Shown piece by piece: positions 57,301-64,000 of a stretch of 64,000 nt of DNA. Source of the DNA: Acidobacteriota bacterium (GTDB lineage: Bacteria > Acidobacteriota > Terriglobia > Terriglobales > SCQP01); the NCBI GenBank assembly GCA_027314025.1, contig DAHVCP010000075.1, forward strand, positions 55,660 through 119,659, in the 5' to 3' direction. The translations under genes were made by a program, and so were the position numbers. Under the pieces are notes generated by a model. The model was not told where the DNA came from. It did not search any database and worked only from the letters and a program-made list of their open reading frames with translations. The number at the start of each line of letters is the position of its first letter. Position 1 is the first letter of the stretch.

Positions 57301-57535
57301 GATGACGGCGATGGCGGCGGTGGCGGGGATGTTTCCGCTGGCGCTGGGTTGGGGGGCGGGCGCGCAGATGCTGCAACCGCTGGCGATCGGGGTGATCGGC
57401 GGCATCTTGATCTCGATGGTGCTCAGCCTGATCGTCACCCCGGCGGTCCATTACTACATCACCGGGCGGCGGCAGCCGCGGCCGCCGGCCAAGCAGCCGC
57501 CGGATGCGCAGCCGGTGGCGACCTCGGCACAATAG
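54350..57535 (+). CDS. RND efflux pump inner-membrane permease
   Basis: 1061 aa. Twelve membrane helices in two halves, with the acidic relay pair in VGLVIDDAIVVVENIVLH. The N-terminal helix (RPVLFLVIVLALMGGYEALQ) and IPIAVFPATSFPHIVVGVSN are typical of a branch of RND permeases between HAE-1 and CzcA-like pumps common in Acidobacteriota. The C-terminal half has FMGLIMVIGIVAKNGILLLD. Substrate unknown; the two-component system upstream suggests inducible export. GGAGG 4 nt upstream and the ATGA overlap support ATG 54350; a longer in-frame reading from 54254 would overlap the adaptor. Confidence 0.94.
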   Translation: MSHAAADSRRRGSWLSRHSRPVLFLVIVLALMGGYEALQIPIAVFPATSFPHIVVGVSNGVMPINQMLVTITRPVEEAVNNVQGLETVRSITSRGQAEIDLFFNWHVNMFRTLQRVNAALARVRNRLPAAATLSSVRLRFSTYEVFGYSMTSKTVPPTRLWEMATYDLAPQLNRLNGVSRVFVQGGQIPEFQITPNPTAMLAAKVTVPEILAAVGRANTISSPGLLQQNHQLYLGLVSGQVHTPGELADIAIKNTPEGTPVRIGDVARVHRAVKPVYTIVTANQRPAVLLNIVRQPHSNIMAVGALVHAKIRQLKRQLPPGVHIHSFYDQAVMVGQAIQSVRDAIVIGIILASIIMVLFLRDWGTSIVAGLVIPATMLITFVFLHALGQSFNLMTLGGLAAAVGLVIDDAIVVVENIVLHRESGEGRWRSIDLAVRELGVALLGSTFTPIVVFVPLISISGITGSFFRALAITMSIALLTSLVLALSWTPALSQFFIKKGAGNPEPEEGEEARGALRVHEIEESGFFGRVIRFYEGWLIPALKKPAWLALGCAALIAVSLFTYRHLASDLLPHMDEGAFTLDYITPPGASLAETNRMVDAILRIVHSIPEVQSTSRRTGLQLGFATVTEANTGDISVKLKSHRSRGIDAIIAQARREIAAQVPGVEVDFTQQLQDMIGDLTNVPQPIQIKLFNPDGALLDHWAPRVADTIGSLPGHHIVDIDNGIESTISGPAVVFHVNPVRAARAGFTPREVATDAGALLRGVVAPTPVVVNSRAYSIRVRFPRSSRATLAAMRNTLLVSASGHTATLGSLATVRLLPPQTEILQQNLQRYVAVTARLQGTDLGTGMRMVKRAVAGMHLPANIRVQYGGTYATQQKSFHSLVVVLVLAVVLVFIVLLFEFGSFSAPLAILSSAILSTSGVLFALWATRVTFNIASFMGLIMVIGIVAKNGILLLDADQKYRAQGVSSFDAIVQAGRRRLRPIVMTAMAAVAGMFPLALGWGAGAQMLQPLAIGVIGGILISMVLSLIVTPAVHYYITGRRQPRPPAKQPPDAQPVATSAQ

Positions 57536-57539
57536 AGCG

Positions 57540-57833
57540 ATGGCCCAACACTTTGCCCTGCTCTACGAACTGGTTCCCGACTATCTGGAGCGCCGCGCCG
57601 CCTTCCGGCAGGAACATTTGGCGCTGGCGCAGCAGGCGGCCGCGCGCGGCGAGCTGCTGCTGGGCGGCGCCTTCGCCGAACCGGCCGACGGCGCCCTGCT
57701 GGTGTTTCGCGCGGCGGACGCAAAGGCGGTGGAGGCGTTCGCGCAAAACGATCCGTACGTGAAGAACGGGCTGGTGCGCAGCTGGCGGGTGCGCCCGTGG
57801 ACGGTGGTGGTGGGCGCGCTGGCGGGGGCGTAA
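57540..57833 (+). CDS. YciI-like protein
   Basis: 97 aa, a single ferredoxin-like YciI domain: HFALLYELVPDYLERRAAF, then HLALAQQAAARGELLLGGAF, and NDPYVKNGLVRSWRVRPW, which carries the conserved acidic and Arg positions. Family members are small dimers of poorly known, possibly enzymatic, function. ATG 57540 lies 4 bp after the RND stop, so it is the last gene of that operon; CACAAT, which spans the RND stop codon, ends exactly 6 nt upstream and may be coincidental. Confidence 0.85.
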   Translation: MAQHFALLYELVPDYLERRAAFRQEHLALAQQAAARGELLLGGAFAEPADGALLVFRAADAKAVEAFAQNDPYVKNGLVRSWRVRPWTVVVGALAGA

Positions 57834-57863
57834 GGGCGAGCGAGACGCCGGGCGGCCGCGGAT

Positions 57864-57890
57864 TCCGCCGCTTCGGGCGGCGGATTGTTG
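57864..57890 (+). terminator. Rho-independent terminator candidate after the efflux operon
   Basis: Perfect 8-bp stem TCCGCCGC/GCGGCGGA with a TTCGG loop (57864-57884), followed by TTGTTGT. It lies 31 bp after the YciI-like gene and 36 bp before the next start. Confidence 0.6.
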
Positions 57891-57926
57891 TATGCTCTCC
57901 GGTTCAGGCTATTCCAGGAGGAACTT

Positions 57927-60900
57927 ATGGTGCGGCGGCTGGGGCTGGCGGCGGTGGTATTGGCGTTGGCGGCGTGGGCGGGAGCGCAGACGGTCAACCC
58001 CGCTCTGTTGGGCGGCTTGCAATACCGGCTGGTCGGGCCATTCCGCGGCGGGCGGTCGCTGGCCGCGGTGGGAGTGCCGGGGCATCCCAGCCTGTATTAT
58101 TTCGGCGCGGTGGACGGGGGCGTTTGGAAGTCCACCGACGCCGGACATACCTGGAAGCCGATCTTCGACCATGAGCCGATCGCCTCGATCGGCGCCATCG
58201 CCGTCGCGCCGAGCAACCCCGACATCATCTACGTGGGCACCGGCGAAGCCGACATGCGCTCCGACATCACCTACGGCGATGGCATGTACAAGTCCACCGA
58301 CGGCGGCAAAACGTGGACGCACATTGGGCTGAGCGACACGCGGCACATCGGCTCGATCGTCGTCAATCCGCGCAATCCCAACATCGTGCTGGTCGCCGCC
58401 TTGGGCCACGCCTATGGGCCGAACGCGGAGCGGGGCGTTTTCCGCTCGACGAACGGCGGCCGCAGCTGGCAAAAGGTGCTGTACAAAAATCCGAGCACCG
58501 GCGCGATTGACCTTTCGATGGACCCGCGAAACCCGCGGGTGATCTACGCGGCGATGTGGCAGACGCGCCGTCCGCCTTGGAATGTGTATCCGCCCTCCAG
58601 CGGGCCGGGCAGCGGTCTGTACAAATCCACCGACGGCGGGACGAGCTGGAAGCATTTGACCGGCGGCTTGCCGGCGCGGGTGGGGCGCATCGGCGTGGCC
58701 GTGGCGCCCAGCGATCCCAAGGTCGTCTACGCCATCGTGGACGCGGCGCACGGCGGGTTGTTCCGGTCGGACAATGCCGGCCGCAGCTTCCGGCTGGTGG
58801 ACAACCACACGCGCATTTGGGGCCGGGGGTGGTACTTCGGCGGAGTGACGGTGGATCCGCAAAACGCCAACGTGGTCTACGTCGCCAACACCTCGACCTA
58901 TCGCTCGACCAACGGCGGGCACAGCTTCACCGCCATCAAGGGGGCGCCGGGCGGGGATGATTATCACAGCGTGTGGGTGGCGCCGGATCATCCCGACCAC
59001 ATCATTCTGGCCAGCGACCAGGGCGTTGTGCTCAGCTTGAATGACGGGAAAACCTGGAGCAGTTGGTACAACCAGCCTACGGCGCAGCTGTACCAAATCT
59101 CCGCCGGCTACGGCTTTTCCTTCTGGGTGTACGGTCCGCAGCAGGACAGCGGCGCGATCGCGGTGAAAAGCCGCAGCAATCATGGCGTGCTGAGCCAGCG
59201 GGACTGGGTGCCGATCGGCGTGGGCGGGGAGAGCGACATGGTGGTGCCGGACCCGCTTCATCCGGGCATTCTGTTCGGCGGCGGCGTCACGCGGTACAAC
59301 TTCCGCACCGGCGCCAGCATGCCGGTGTCGCCGATGCTGGGACGGACGGCGGCGTTCCGCCACACCTGGACGATGCCGCTGGTGTTTTCGCAGGCCGATC
59401 CGCACGACCTGTATTTCGGCAATCAGTTCTTGTTCCGGACCGATGACGGCGGCCGCAACTGGGTGCGCATCAGCCCGGATTTGACGCGCACCGACCCGGG
59501 CACGCCCGCCAACCTGGGGCCGGTGACGGCCAAGGACTTCCCGCCGGGCGAAGGCCTGCGGCGCGGCGTGATTTATTCCATCGCGCCTTCGCCCCTGCGG
59601 CCGAACGAGGTTTGGGTCGGGACCGATGACGGCTATATCCAACTGACGCGCAACGGCGGCCGCACCTGGAGCAACGTGACCCCGCCGGCGCTGACCCCGT
59701 GGAGCAAGGTGGGGATGATCGCGGCGTCGTATTTCCACGCCGACACCGCCTATGCCTCGGTGGACCGGCACCGGCTGAACGATTTCGCGCCCTACATCTA
59801 CCGCACGCGGGATGGCGGCAAGAGCTGGCAAAAGATCGCGCAGGGCATTCCCAACGGCGCCTACGTCAACGCCGTCGTGCAGGACCCCAAGCAGCCGGGG
59901 CTGCTGTTCGCGGGCACGGAGCTGGGCGTCTACGTCAGCTTCAATGGCGGGAACAACTGGCAGCCGCTGCAACTCAACCTGCCGGTCGCTTCCGTGCGGG
60001 ACATGGTGATCCGCGAGAACGACCTGGTGGTCGGCACGCACGGGCGGTCCATCTGGATATTGGACGACATGACGCCGCTGCGGCACATGGCGGCGGCGGA
60101 ACAGGCGGCGGCGCGGGGCGAGGCGTACCTGTTTCCGCCGGCGCCGGCCTACCGGATGCGGCCGGGCAGCGAGCAGGGCACGCCGCTGCCGCCGGAGACG
60201 CCGCAGGCGAAGAACCCGCCGAACGGCGCGATCATTGATTATTATTTGCCCACCGCCGCGCGGGGGCCGGTGACGCTGGAGATTCTGGACGCCCAGGGCC
60301 ATGTGGTGCGGCGCTACAGCAGCGCGGCGCATCCGCCCAAGCTGAATCCGCGGAAGCTGGATATCCCGGCGTATTGGATTCATCCTCCCAAGGTGCTGTC
60401 GGCGGCGGCGGGCGGGCATCGCTGGGTTTGGAACGTGCGCTACGCGGCGCCGGCCGGGACCGGACCGCGGGGCTTTTATGCCTTTTTCTTCGGCGCCGGC
60501 GGGCCCTGGGCGCTGCCCGGGCAGTACACCGTGCGCCTCAGCTATGACGGCCGGAGCTTCACGCGGCCGCTAACCATCAAAATGGACCCGCGGGTGCATG
60601 TCAGCCAGGCGGCGCTGGTGGCGCAGTTGCACTTGGCGCGGGCGGTCGGCCGGGCGCAAGCCCAGGTGGGGGCGGCGTTCCATCAGGCGGAACAGCTGCA
60701 AAAGCGGCTGGCGAAGCAGAGCGGCGGCGCGGCGCTGGCGCGGCGCACGGCGCAGTTGCTGGGCGTGACCGCGCCCCTGGGGCCGGATTATTCCGGCGAA
60801 GGCGGCCCCAGCCATGACTTCAGCAGCTTGCGTTATCTGAACGGCGCGCTGGCCATGCTGAGCCGCAGCGTGGAAAGCGAATCCGTGGCGCCGACGCCGC

Positions 60901-61022
60901 AGGAGCGGTGGGCATGGGCGCGGGCGCGGCGCAAGATGAAAACCGTGCTGGCGCGCTGGCAGAGCCTGCGGGCGCAGGACTTGGCGGCGCTGGGCCAAGC
61001 GGCGCCCAAGAGCGGCAAATAA
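57927..61022 (+). CDS. Exported Asp-box (VPS10/sortilin-like) beta-propeller protein
   Basis: 1031 aa. A signal peptide (GLAAVVLALAAWAGAQ) is followed by at least eight Asp-box repeats: GVWKSTDAGHTW, GMYKSTDGGKTW, GVFRSTNGGRSW, GLYKSTDGGTSW, GLFRSDNAGRSF, STYRSTNGGHSF, FLFRTDDGGRNW, IYRTRDGGKSW. This pattern marks sialidase/VPS10-type propellers, probably a ten-bladed ring over residues 20-700. Automatic annotation often calls these glycosyl hydrolases, but no catalytic residues are evident. The last 300 residues hold an Ig/FlgD-like beta domain and a helical end. AGGAGG at 57916-57921 fixes the start. Role unknown, probably secreted binding or scaffold protein. Confidence 0.9.
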   Translation: MVRRLGLAAVVLALAAWAGAQTVNPALLGGLQYRLVGPFRGGRSLAAVGVPGHPSLYYFGAVDGGVWKSTDAGHTWKPIFDHEPIASIGAIAVAPSNPDIIYVGTGEADMRSDITYGDGMYKSTDGGKTWTHIGLSDTRHIGSIVVNPRNPNIVLVAALGHAYGPNAERGVFRSTNGGRSWQKVLYKNPSTGAIDLSMDPRNPRVIYAAMWQTRRPPWNVYPPSSGPGSGLYKSTDGGTSWKHLTGGLPARVGRIGVAVAPSDPKVVYAIVDAAHGGLFRSDNAGRSFRLVDNHTRIWGRGWYFGGVTVDPQNANVVYVANTSTYRSTNGGHSFTAIKGAPGGDDYHSVWVAPDHPDHIILASDQGVVLSLNDGKTWSSWYNQPTAQLYQISAGYGFSFWVYGPQQDSGAIAVKSRSNHGVLSQRDWVPIGVGGESDMVVPDPLHPGILFGGGVTRYNFRTGASMPVSPMLGRTAAFRHTWTMPLVFSQADPHDLYFGNQFLFRTDDGGRNWVRISPDLTRTDPGTPANLGPVTAKDFPPGEGLRRGVIYSIAPSPLRPNEVWVGTDDGYIQLTRNGGRTWSNVTPPALTPWSKVGMIAASYFHADTAYASVDRHRLNDFAPYIYRTRDGGKSWQKIAQGIPNGAYVNAVVQDPKQPGLLFAGTELGVYVSFNGGNNWQPLQLNLPVASVRDMVIRENDLVVGTHGRSIWILDDMTPLRHMAAAEQAAARGEAYLFPPAPAYRMRPGSEQGTPLPPETPQAKNPPNGAIIDYYLPTAARGPVTLEILDAQGHVVRRYSSAAHPPKLNPRKLDIPAYWIHPPKVLSAAAGGHRWVWNVRYAAPAGTGPRGFYAFFFGAGGPWALPGQYTVRLSYDGRSFTRPLTIKMDPRVHVSQAALVAQLHLARAVGRAQAQVGAAFHQAEQLQKRLAKQSGGAALARRTAQLLGVTAPLGPDYSGEGGPSHDFSSLRYLNGALAMLSRSVESESVAPTPQERWAWARARRKMKTVLARWQSLRAQDLAALGQAAPKSGK

Positions 61023-61054
61023 GCCGGGCGGGGCGGGCGTAGACTAAGCCCAAG

Positions 61055-61573
61055 ATGCCCTTGGCGGCTGCCACGACCAAGATTAGCGTGGAGGAGTACC
61101 TGCGCGCCTCCTTGCGGCCGGACTGCGACTATGTGGATGGCGAGTTGCAGGAGCGGAACGTGGGAACGTACGACCATTCCGTCGTGCAATTTGCGTGCCT
61201 GCGCTGGTTCTGGAACCACCGCCACGAATGGCGCATTCGCGCTACCGCGGAGACGCGCATGCAGGTGACGCCTGAGCGTTTCCGCATTCCCGACGTCGCC
61301 GTGCTCTCCCGCGAGCAGCCGATCGAGCAGATCCTTACCCATCCACCGCTGGTCTGCATCGAGGTGCTGAGCCCGGAAGATACGCTGCACCGGCTGCGGG
61401 AACGGCTGGAGGATTACCGGCAATTCGGGGTCGGGCAGACCTGGCTGGTGGATCCGGCGACGCAGGGCGGCTACGAGTATCGGGCCGGCGGTTTTTTGGC
61501 CGCGCAGGAGTTTGCCGTTCCGGGCACGCCGATCCGCCTCAGCCTGGTGGAGCTGTTCGCCGAGCTCGACTAG
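61055..61573 (+). CDS. Uma2 family (DUF820) endonuclease-like protein
   Basis: 172 aa. The restriction-endonuclease-like fold of the family is recognisable: ISVEEYL start, CDYVDGELQERNVGTYDHS, then RIPDVAVLS and VCIEVLSPEDTLHRLRERLE, which supply the Asp and Glu of a PD-(D/E)xK-like site, and GVGQTWLVDPATQGGYEY. The Lys usually found after the Glu is not obvious. Physiological role unknown; the family is expanded in cyanobacteria and Acidobacteriota. No Shine-Dalgarno site; TAGACT ends 9 nt upstream of ATG 61055. Confidence 0.85.
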   Translation: MPLAAATTKISVEEYLRASLRPDCDYVDGELQERNVGTYDHSVVQFACLRWFWNHRHEWRIRATAETRMQVTPERFRIPDVAVLSREQPIEQILTHPPLVCIEVLSPEDTLHRLRERLEDYRQFGVGQTWLVDPATQGGYEYRAGGFLAAQEFAVPGTPIRLSLVELFAELD

Positions 61574-62091
61574 GGCGCGCTGGCGCGCGGGGCGGGATCG
61601 CCACGCCGCTTCCCTTGCTTCGGCGAGCCGCAGCTTTGTTCCGCGCGCCAAGGGCGCGCCGGGAGTTTCGCGGCCTTTCCGCGACTGGAGGCGAATCGAA
61701 TGCCGCGCGTGTGGCGGTGGCGCGCAAGCTGGCGGTGCGGATGTACTGGATGGACAAACGGAGCGCGACGTACTCCGATCCGTGGGGTGATGCCCATGCG
61801 GGCCTGCCTGTTGCTCGTTCCTAGCCTGAAGCTGATGGCGCGAAGACTTGGTTAGGCGGCCCGTCCCCGAGCGCGGTCGAGCTCGGGGTCCGAACACAAA
61901 ATCATGGCCCGCGGTTCATGGCCGGATAGATGGTTGGTGGCAGCACCGGTTGGAGGTAAGGGAAGTACAATCAACGCGTGGTTGGTGCTTTGGACACAGA
62001 ATCCGAACGCTTGGACGGCGCCCGGCAGGCGAGAGCGGCGCAACCGTCCCCGTGTGCTCGGAACGCCCTTGACACCGGTGGGCATTCTCAT
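61574..62091. other. Decayed accessory DNA between the Uma2 gene and the RHS remnant
   Basis: No intact gene. It holds the IS110-like remnant (61690-61824) and a hairpin CCCCGAGC/GCTCGGGG with an 8-nt loop (61865-61888). The stretch 61890-62090 encodes nothing I recognise. This marks the boundary between the GC-rich conserved backbone and the RHS patch. Confidence 0.5.
61690..61824 (+). pseudogene. IS110-family transposase C-terminal remnant
   Basis: The 44 residues GESNAARVAVARKLAVRMYW...GLPVARS resemble the extreme C-terminus of IS110/IS116/IS902 transposases, where a conserved AxVAVARKLAVRLYW-like helix precedes the end. Nothing upstream resembles the DEDD or Ser catalytic domains, so only the tail survives. 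Confidence 0.45.
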
Positions 62092-62490
62092 AGATGGAAC
62101 GCCTATGCCTACGTCGCCAACCGGCCGCTCACGGCCACCGACCCCCTGGGGCTAAATGGCAACGGCAGCACCGGCTGCGGCGTCGGCCAGCCCGCGGACG
62201 GGCCGTGCCCGCAGGGGCCGGCGCCGTCAATCGTAATTATTGCCAGCGCGCCTTACTGCATTACGTGCAATCCCGGACCGCCCCCGTCCTGGATCTCGGC
62301 CAACCTGACCGGCGTACCGTATTGTGCGGCCAATCCACTCCCCTGCACGGTCGCCAGCCTCAGCCAGCACGCCAATGGCCCCGGCCCGAGCGGAAGCTGG
62401 AACAATCCTCCCTGTCGGACGATTCTGCCGAAACTCACCTTCGCTCTGTATCAGTTTTCCGGGGCCGCTCACCGGCAGGCTTGGGGTTAG
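62092..62490 (+). pseudogene. Orphan RHS-core tip with Cys/Pro-rich C-terminus
   Basis: The frame opens at RWNAYAYVANRPLTATDPLG, the end of the RHS-associated core, without any of the YD-repeat protein before it. It then continues 110 residues to a stop at 62488-62490. The C-terminal part is rich in Cys, Pro and Gly (YCITCNPGPPP, YCAANPLPCTVASLSQ, WNNPPCRTILP). It is probably a displaced or silent RHS C-terminal cassette, convergent with the minus-strand RHS operon. Confidence 0.6.
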
Positions 62491-62573
62491 TGCTACACTC
62501 CCTCGTGCGGATTCGGGGGGCAGGTCACCGGGAATCCCGTATCGAGGGGAGCAGGCCACACCGGGCCCGCGCG

Positions 62574-63035
62574 TCATCCGTCGGCCTCCGCCGGCTTGGC
62601 CCCTCCCCGCGGAATGAGGTAGAAGTCCTCCTCGATGCCCGCGCCAAGCTCGGCGATCTTGGCGACGAGATCGGCCGGAATAATAGCGTTAGGGAGGTCG
62701 TAGACGTAGCCAGTGAGGACGACCGTCGGCCTCAGCGCCGGATCCAGGCGGTGAAGCCTTTCGCGAAACTCCGCCGGGCTCACCCGCGCCAGCAGGCCAC
62801 GGAGACAGCGGTTCACAGCGGCTCCGTAGCTTTCCTCCTCGGGCACGTCCTTCTCCTCCTCGCGTATCCTCCGGGCCCCCACCTTGGCCGGGCGGGTGCC
62901 AGGCCAGAGAACCTCTCCCGGGGGCCACGCGTCGTCCGACGCGATGCCGACAGCCGCAGTCACCCAGGCGTGGTCGGCAGCACGCACCTTGAGTATCGCT
63001 CTGGCCTCTTGCTCGGAGGGCCCAGCAGCGCTCAC
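62574..63035 (-). CDS. Putative second immunity protein (DUF4279-like layout)
   Basis: 153 aa from a GTG that overlaps the preceding stop (GTGA at 63032-63035). It begins with a strand-rich region (ARAILKVRAADHAWVTAAVG, then GEVLWPGTRPAKVG). An EEEKDVPEEES acidic loop and helices follow (YGAAVNRCLRGLLARVSPAE), then a strand PTVVLTGYVYDL and IIPADLVAKIAELGAGIEED. This order (strand, helix, strand, then an LxxLAxLGxxIDxDxY-like end) resembles DUF4279 proteins, some of which neighbour polymorphic toxins. No catalytic motif. It should be translationally coupled to the 70-aa gene; immunity function is inferred from position. Confidence 0.6.
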   Translation of the reverse strand: MSAAGPSEQEARAILKVRAADHAWVTAAVGIASDDAWPPGEVLWPGTRPAKVGARRIREEEKDVPEEESYGAAVNRCLRGLLARVSPAEFRERLHRLDPALRPTVVLTGYVYDLPNAIIPADLVAKIAELGAGIEEDFYLIPRGGAKPAEADG

Positions 63036-63244
63036 AGGCGCCTGAAGACAACACCGAGACGCGCCAGGTCCGCCTCGAACTCGGCGGCCATGGCGTCAGG
63101 CACTTCGAGAGTCCTTGGACACCGCGCCACCATGTCGTCCGCCACCGATTTCGCCACTGACAGACTGTAGCCGAGTCGCTGGATTAGCTGGGCGAAGCTA
63201 ATCGTCTTCACGCCCGGCTCCCACCCGGTAATTTCGATGTTCAT
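63032..63244 (-). CDS. Putative immunity protein, L7/L12-CTD-like, 70 aa
   Basis: The ATG overlaps the RHS stop (ATGA at 63241-63244) and the stop overlaps the next gene's GTG. The sequence opens with a strand (NIEITGWEPGVKTISFAQLI) followed by GYSLSVAKSVADDMVARCPR and an EFEADLARLGVVFRRL end. The pattern of helix, LS..AK...D.....P, second helix, LA.LGV.....L closely follows the ribosomal protein L7/L12 C-terminal fold seen in some small toxin-antagonist and RHS-associated proteins. Fold call and immunity role are inference. Confidence 0.65.
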   Translation of the reverse strand: MNIEITGWEPGVKTISFAQLIQRLGYSLSVAKSVADDMVARCPRTLEVPDAMAAEFEADLARLGVVFRRL

Positions 63245-64000
63245 TGCCCGACCCTCACTGTGATCGCCGCAGGAATCTTGCCAGGTGCCGCCCCGCTGGT
63301 TCGCGCCGCACCCTCGATTCTGACCGTGGTCACGCCCTCCTGTTCGCCAATGGCCCTTGCGGCCTGGCGCAGCTCGGCGAGGCCGCTCGTCCCCGGACCC
63401 TGCCCCTGGACGTGGGTGCCGCGTAGGACGAGCGTATCGCCTTCCTTCGATACATCCGCTAATACCCTGATCTCACCGTTTTTCCCGCCGATTAAGTATT
63501 GGACAGTGTTTCCGTCCCTTGCCTCAATTGTTACGGACGGGCCGCCGCTCGATAGCTCGGCTGCACCAGCCCCCAAGCCCGTCGTTTCCTCGGCCACTGC
63601 TGCGTCCTCGGCCTCAGGAAAGAAGGCGGAGGCGACGAGAACGGCGCCGCCGATCCAGGGATGGTTCATGTCGAACTGGGCCTGGCCAATGGCCGACGTC
63701 AGGAATGGCCAGACGTTGATCTGGCTGCAAAGGAGGTCGCCTTGGCATTGCTCGATCCACGCCGGGCCGAGCCTCGGCCCGCCCTTCGTGCGCCTCGGGG
63801 GACAGGTCGTCCCGATCCCGAGGAAGCACCAGTGGCCGTCGGGGTCGCTATTGGTTTCAGGGTTGCCGAGCGTGTAGGCGTACAGGTCCAGGCTCTGTGG
63901 ATCGGAGAAGGTGGCGTACGGCACCGCCGAGGGTGAGGACGACCAGTCTGGCGTCGTCCAGACATCCCAGGTTGGGGTGTAGTACCGCGCCGCAAAATGG
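63241..64000 (-). CDS. RHS-repeat protein C-terminal part with variable toxin-type tip (5' end off window)
   Basis: 252 residues are visible and the gene continues past base 64000. It enters the window in the RHS-associated core (FAARYYTPTWDVWTTPDWSS, then LDLYAYTLGNPETNSDPDGH). The conserved core ends at DPDGH and is followed by about 195 variable residues. These include a hydrophobic segment (HPWIGGAVLVASAFF) and a compact C-terminal module from about SVTIEARDGNTVQYLIGGKN through RGTHVQGQGPGTSGLAEL to AARTSGAAPGKIPAAITVRV. In polymorphic toxin systems this variable tip carries the effector; I do not recognise its fold. The two downstream genes overlap head to tail with it. Confidence 0.82.
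   Translation of the reverse strand, partial: HFAARYYTPTWDVWTTPDWSSSPSAVPYATFSDPQSLDLYAYTLGNPETNSDPDGHWCFLGIGTTCPPRRTKGGPRLGPAWIEQCQGDLLCSQINVWPFLTSAIGQAQFDMNHPWIGGAVLVASAFFPEAEDAAVAEETTGLGAGAAELSSGGPSVTIEARDGNTVQYLIGGKNGEIRVLADVSKEGDTLVLRGTHVQGQGPGTSGLAELRQAARAIGEQEGVTTVRIEGAARTSGAAPGKIPAAITVRVGQ

Noticed and set aside
54179..57532. 1117-codon open frame antisense to the second RND gene
   Set aside because: It is a composition shadow of the RND permease: His/Arg-rich, no domain, no ribosome binding site.
61852..62091. 79-codon minus-strand ORF before the RHS remnant
   Set aside because: No recognisable start context or family pattern; it lies in decayed sequence next to the IS110 scrap.

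Overview
The window is very GC-rich chromosomal DNA. The gene content points to a member of the Acidobacteriota (inference). It has two Oar-type TonB-dependent receptors with an N-terminal carboxypeptidase-regulatory-like domain, an Asp-box (VPS10/sortilin-like) exported protein, a FecR protein with a Trp-rich DUF6600-like region, several RND and MacB/LolE-like exporters, and an RHS core of the variety common in that phylum. I saw no rRNA, tRNA, CRISPR array or intact mobile element.

Layout. 1-5239: a partial gamma-glutamyltransferase (-), an exported TIM-barrel isomerase-like protein (+), then the pyrimidine operon pyrR-pyrB-pyrC (-) and a short-chain dehydrogenase (-). 5350-8824: an arsR-yceI pair behind a perfect palindromic operator, and a long FecR/DUF6600 surface protein. 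9071-16878: an ABC ATPase plus a large FtsX-type permease, an exported YceI-like protein, a serine hydrolase and an MsbA-like exporter. 17109-30980: a C45-like Ntn hydrolase, TonB receptor 1, Thermus-type isocitrate dehydrogenase, a TPR protein, TonB receptor 2 with a clear terminator, and a small outer-membrane barrel. 31189-35488: an RND pump with its lipoprotein adaptor. 35823-40338: purQ-purL-purF. 40400-41302: an orphan HTH protein with a proline-rich tail. 41901-46150: a Gld-type ABC system (ATPase, permease, GldG-like and DUF4340 proteins). 46407-57833: uvrA, a two-component system, a complete TolC/adaptor/RND tripartite pump and a YciI-like protein. 57927-61573: the Asp-box protein and a Uma2 protein. 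61574-64000: a less GC-rich accessory patch with an IS110 remnant, an orphan RHS tip, and an opposing RHS toxin-type gene followed by two overlapping small genes that look like immunity genes.

Regulation read from sequence. Paired CTTCAG-like repeats spaced 11 bp lie upstream of tolC and again in the fecR/ABC intergenic region. They share a 14-nt identical stretch, and an OmpR-family regulator is encoded beside tolC. Several genes have a TANNNT or CACAAT hexamer ending exactly 6 nt before the start codon and no usable ribosome binding site, which predicts leaderless transcripts. The most novel candidate system is the RHS-CT/immunity triad at 62574-64000.
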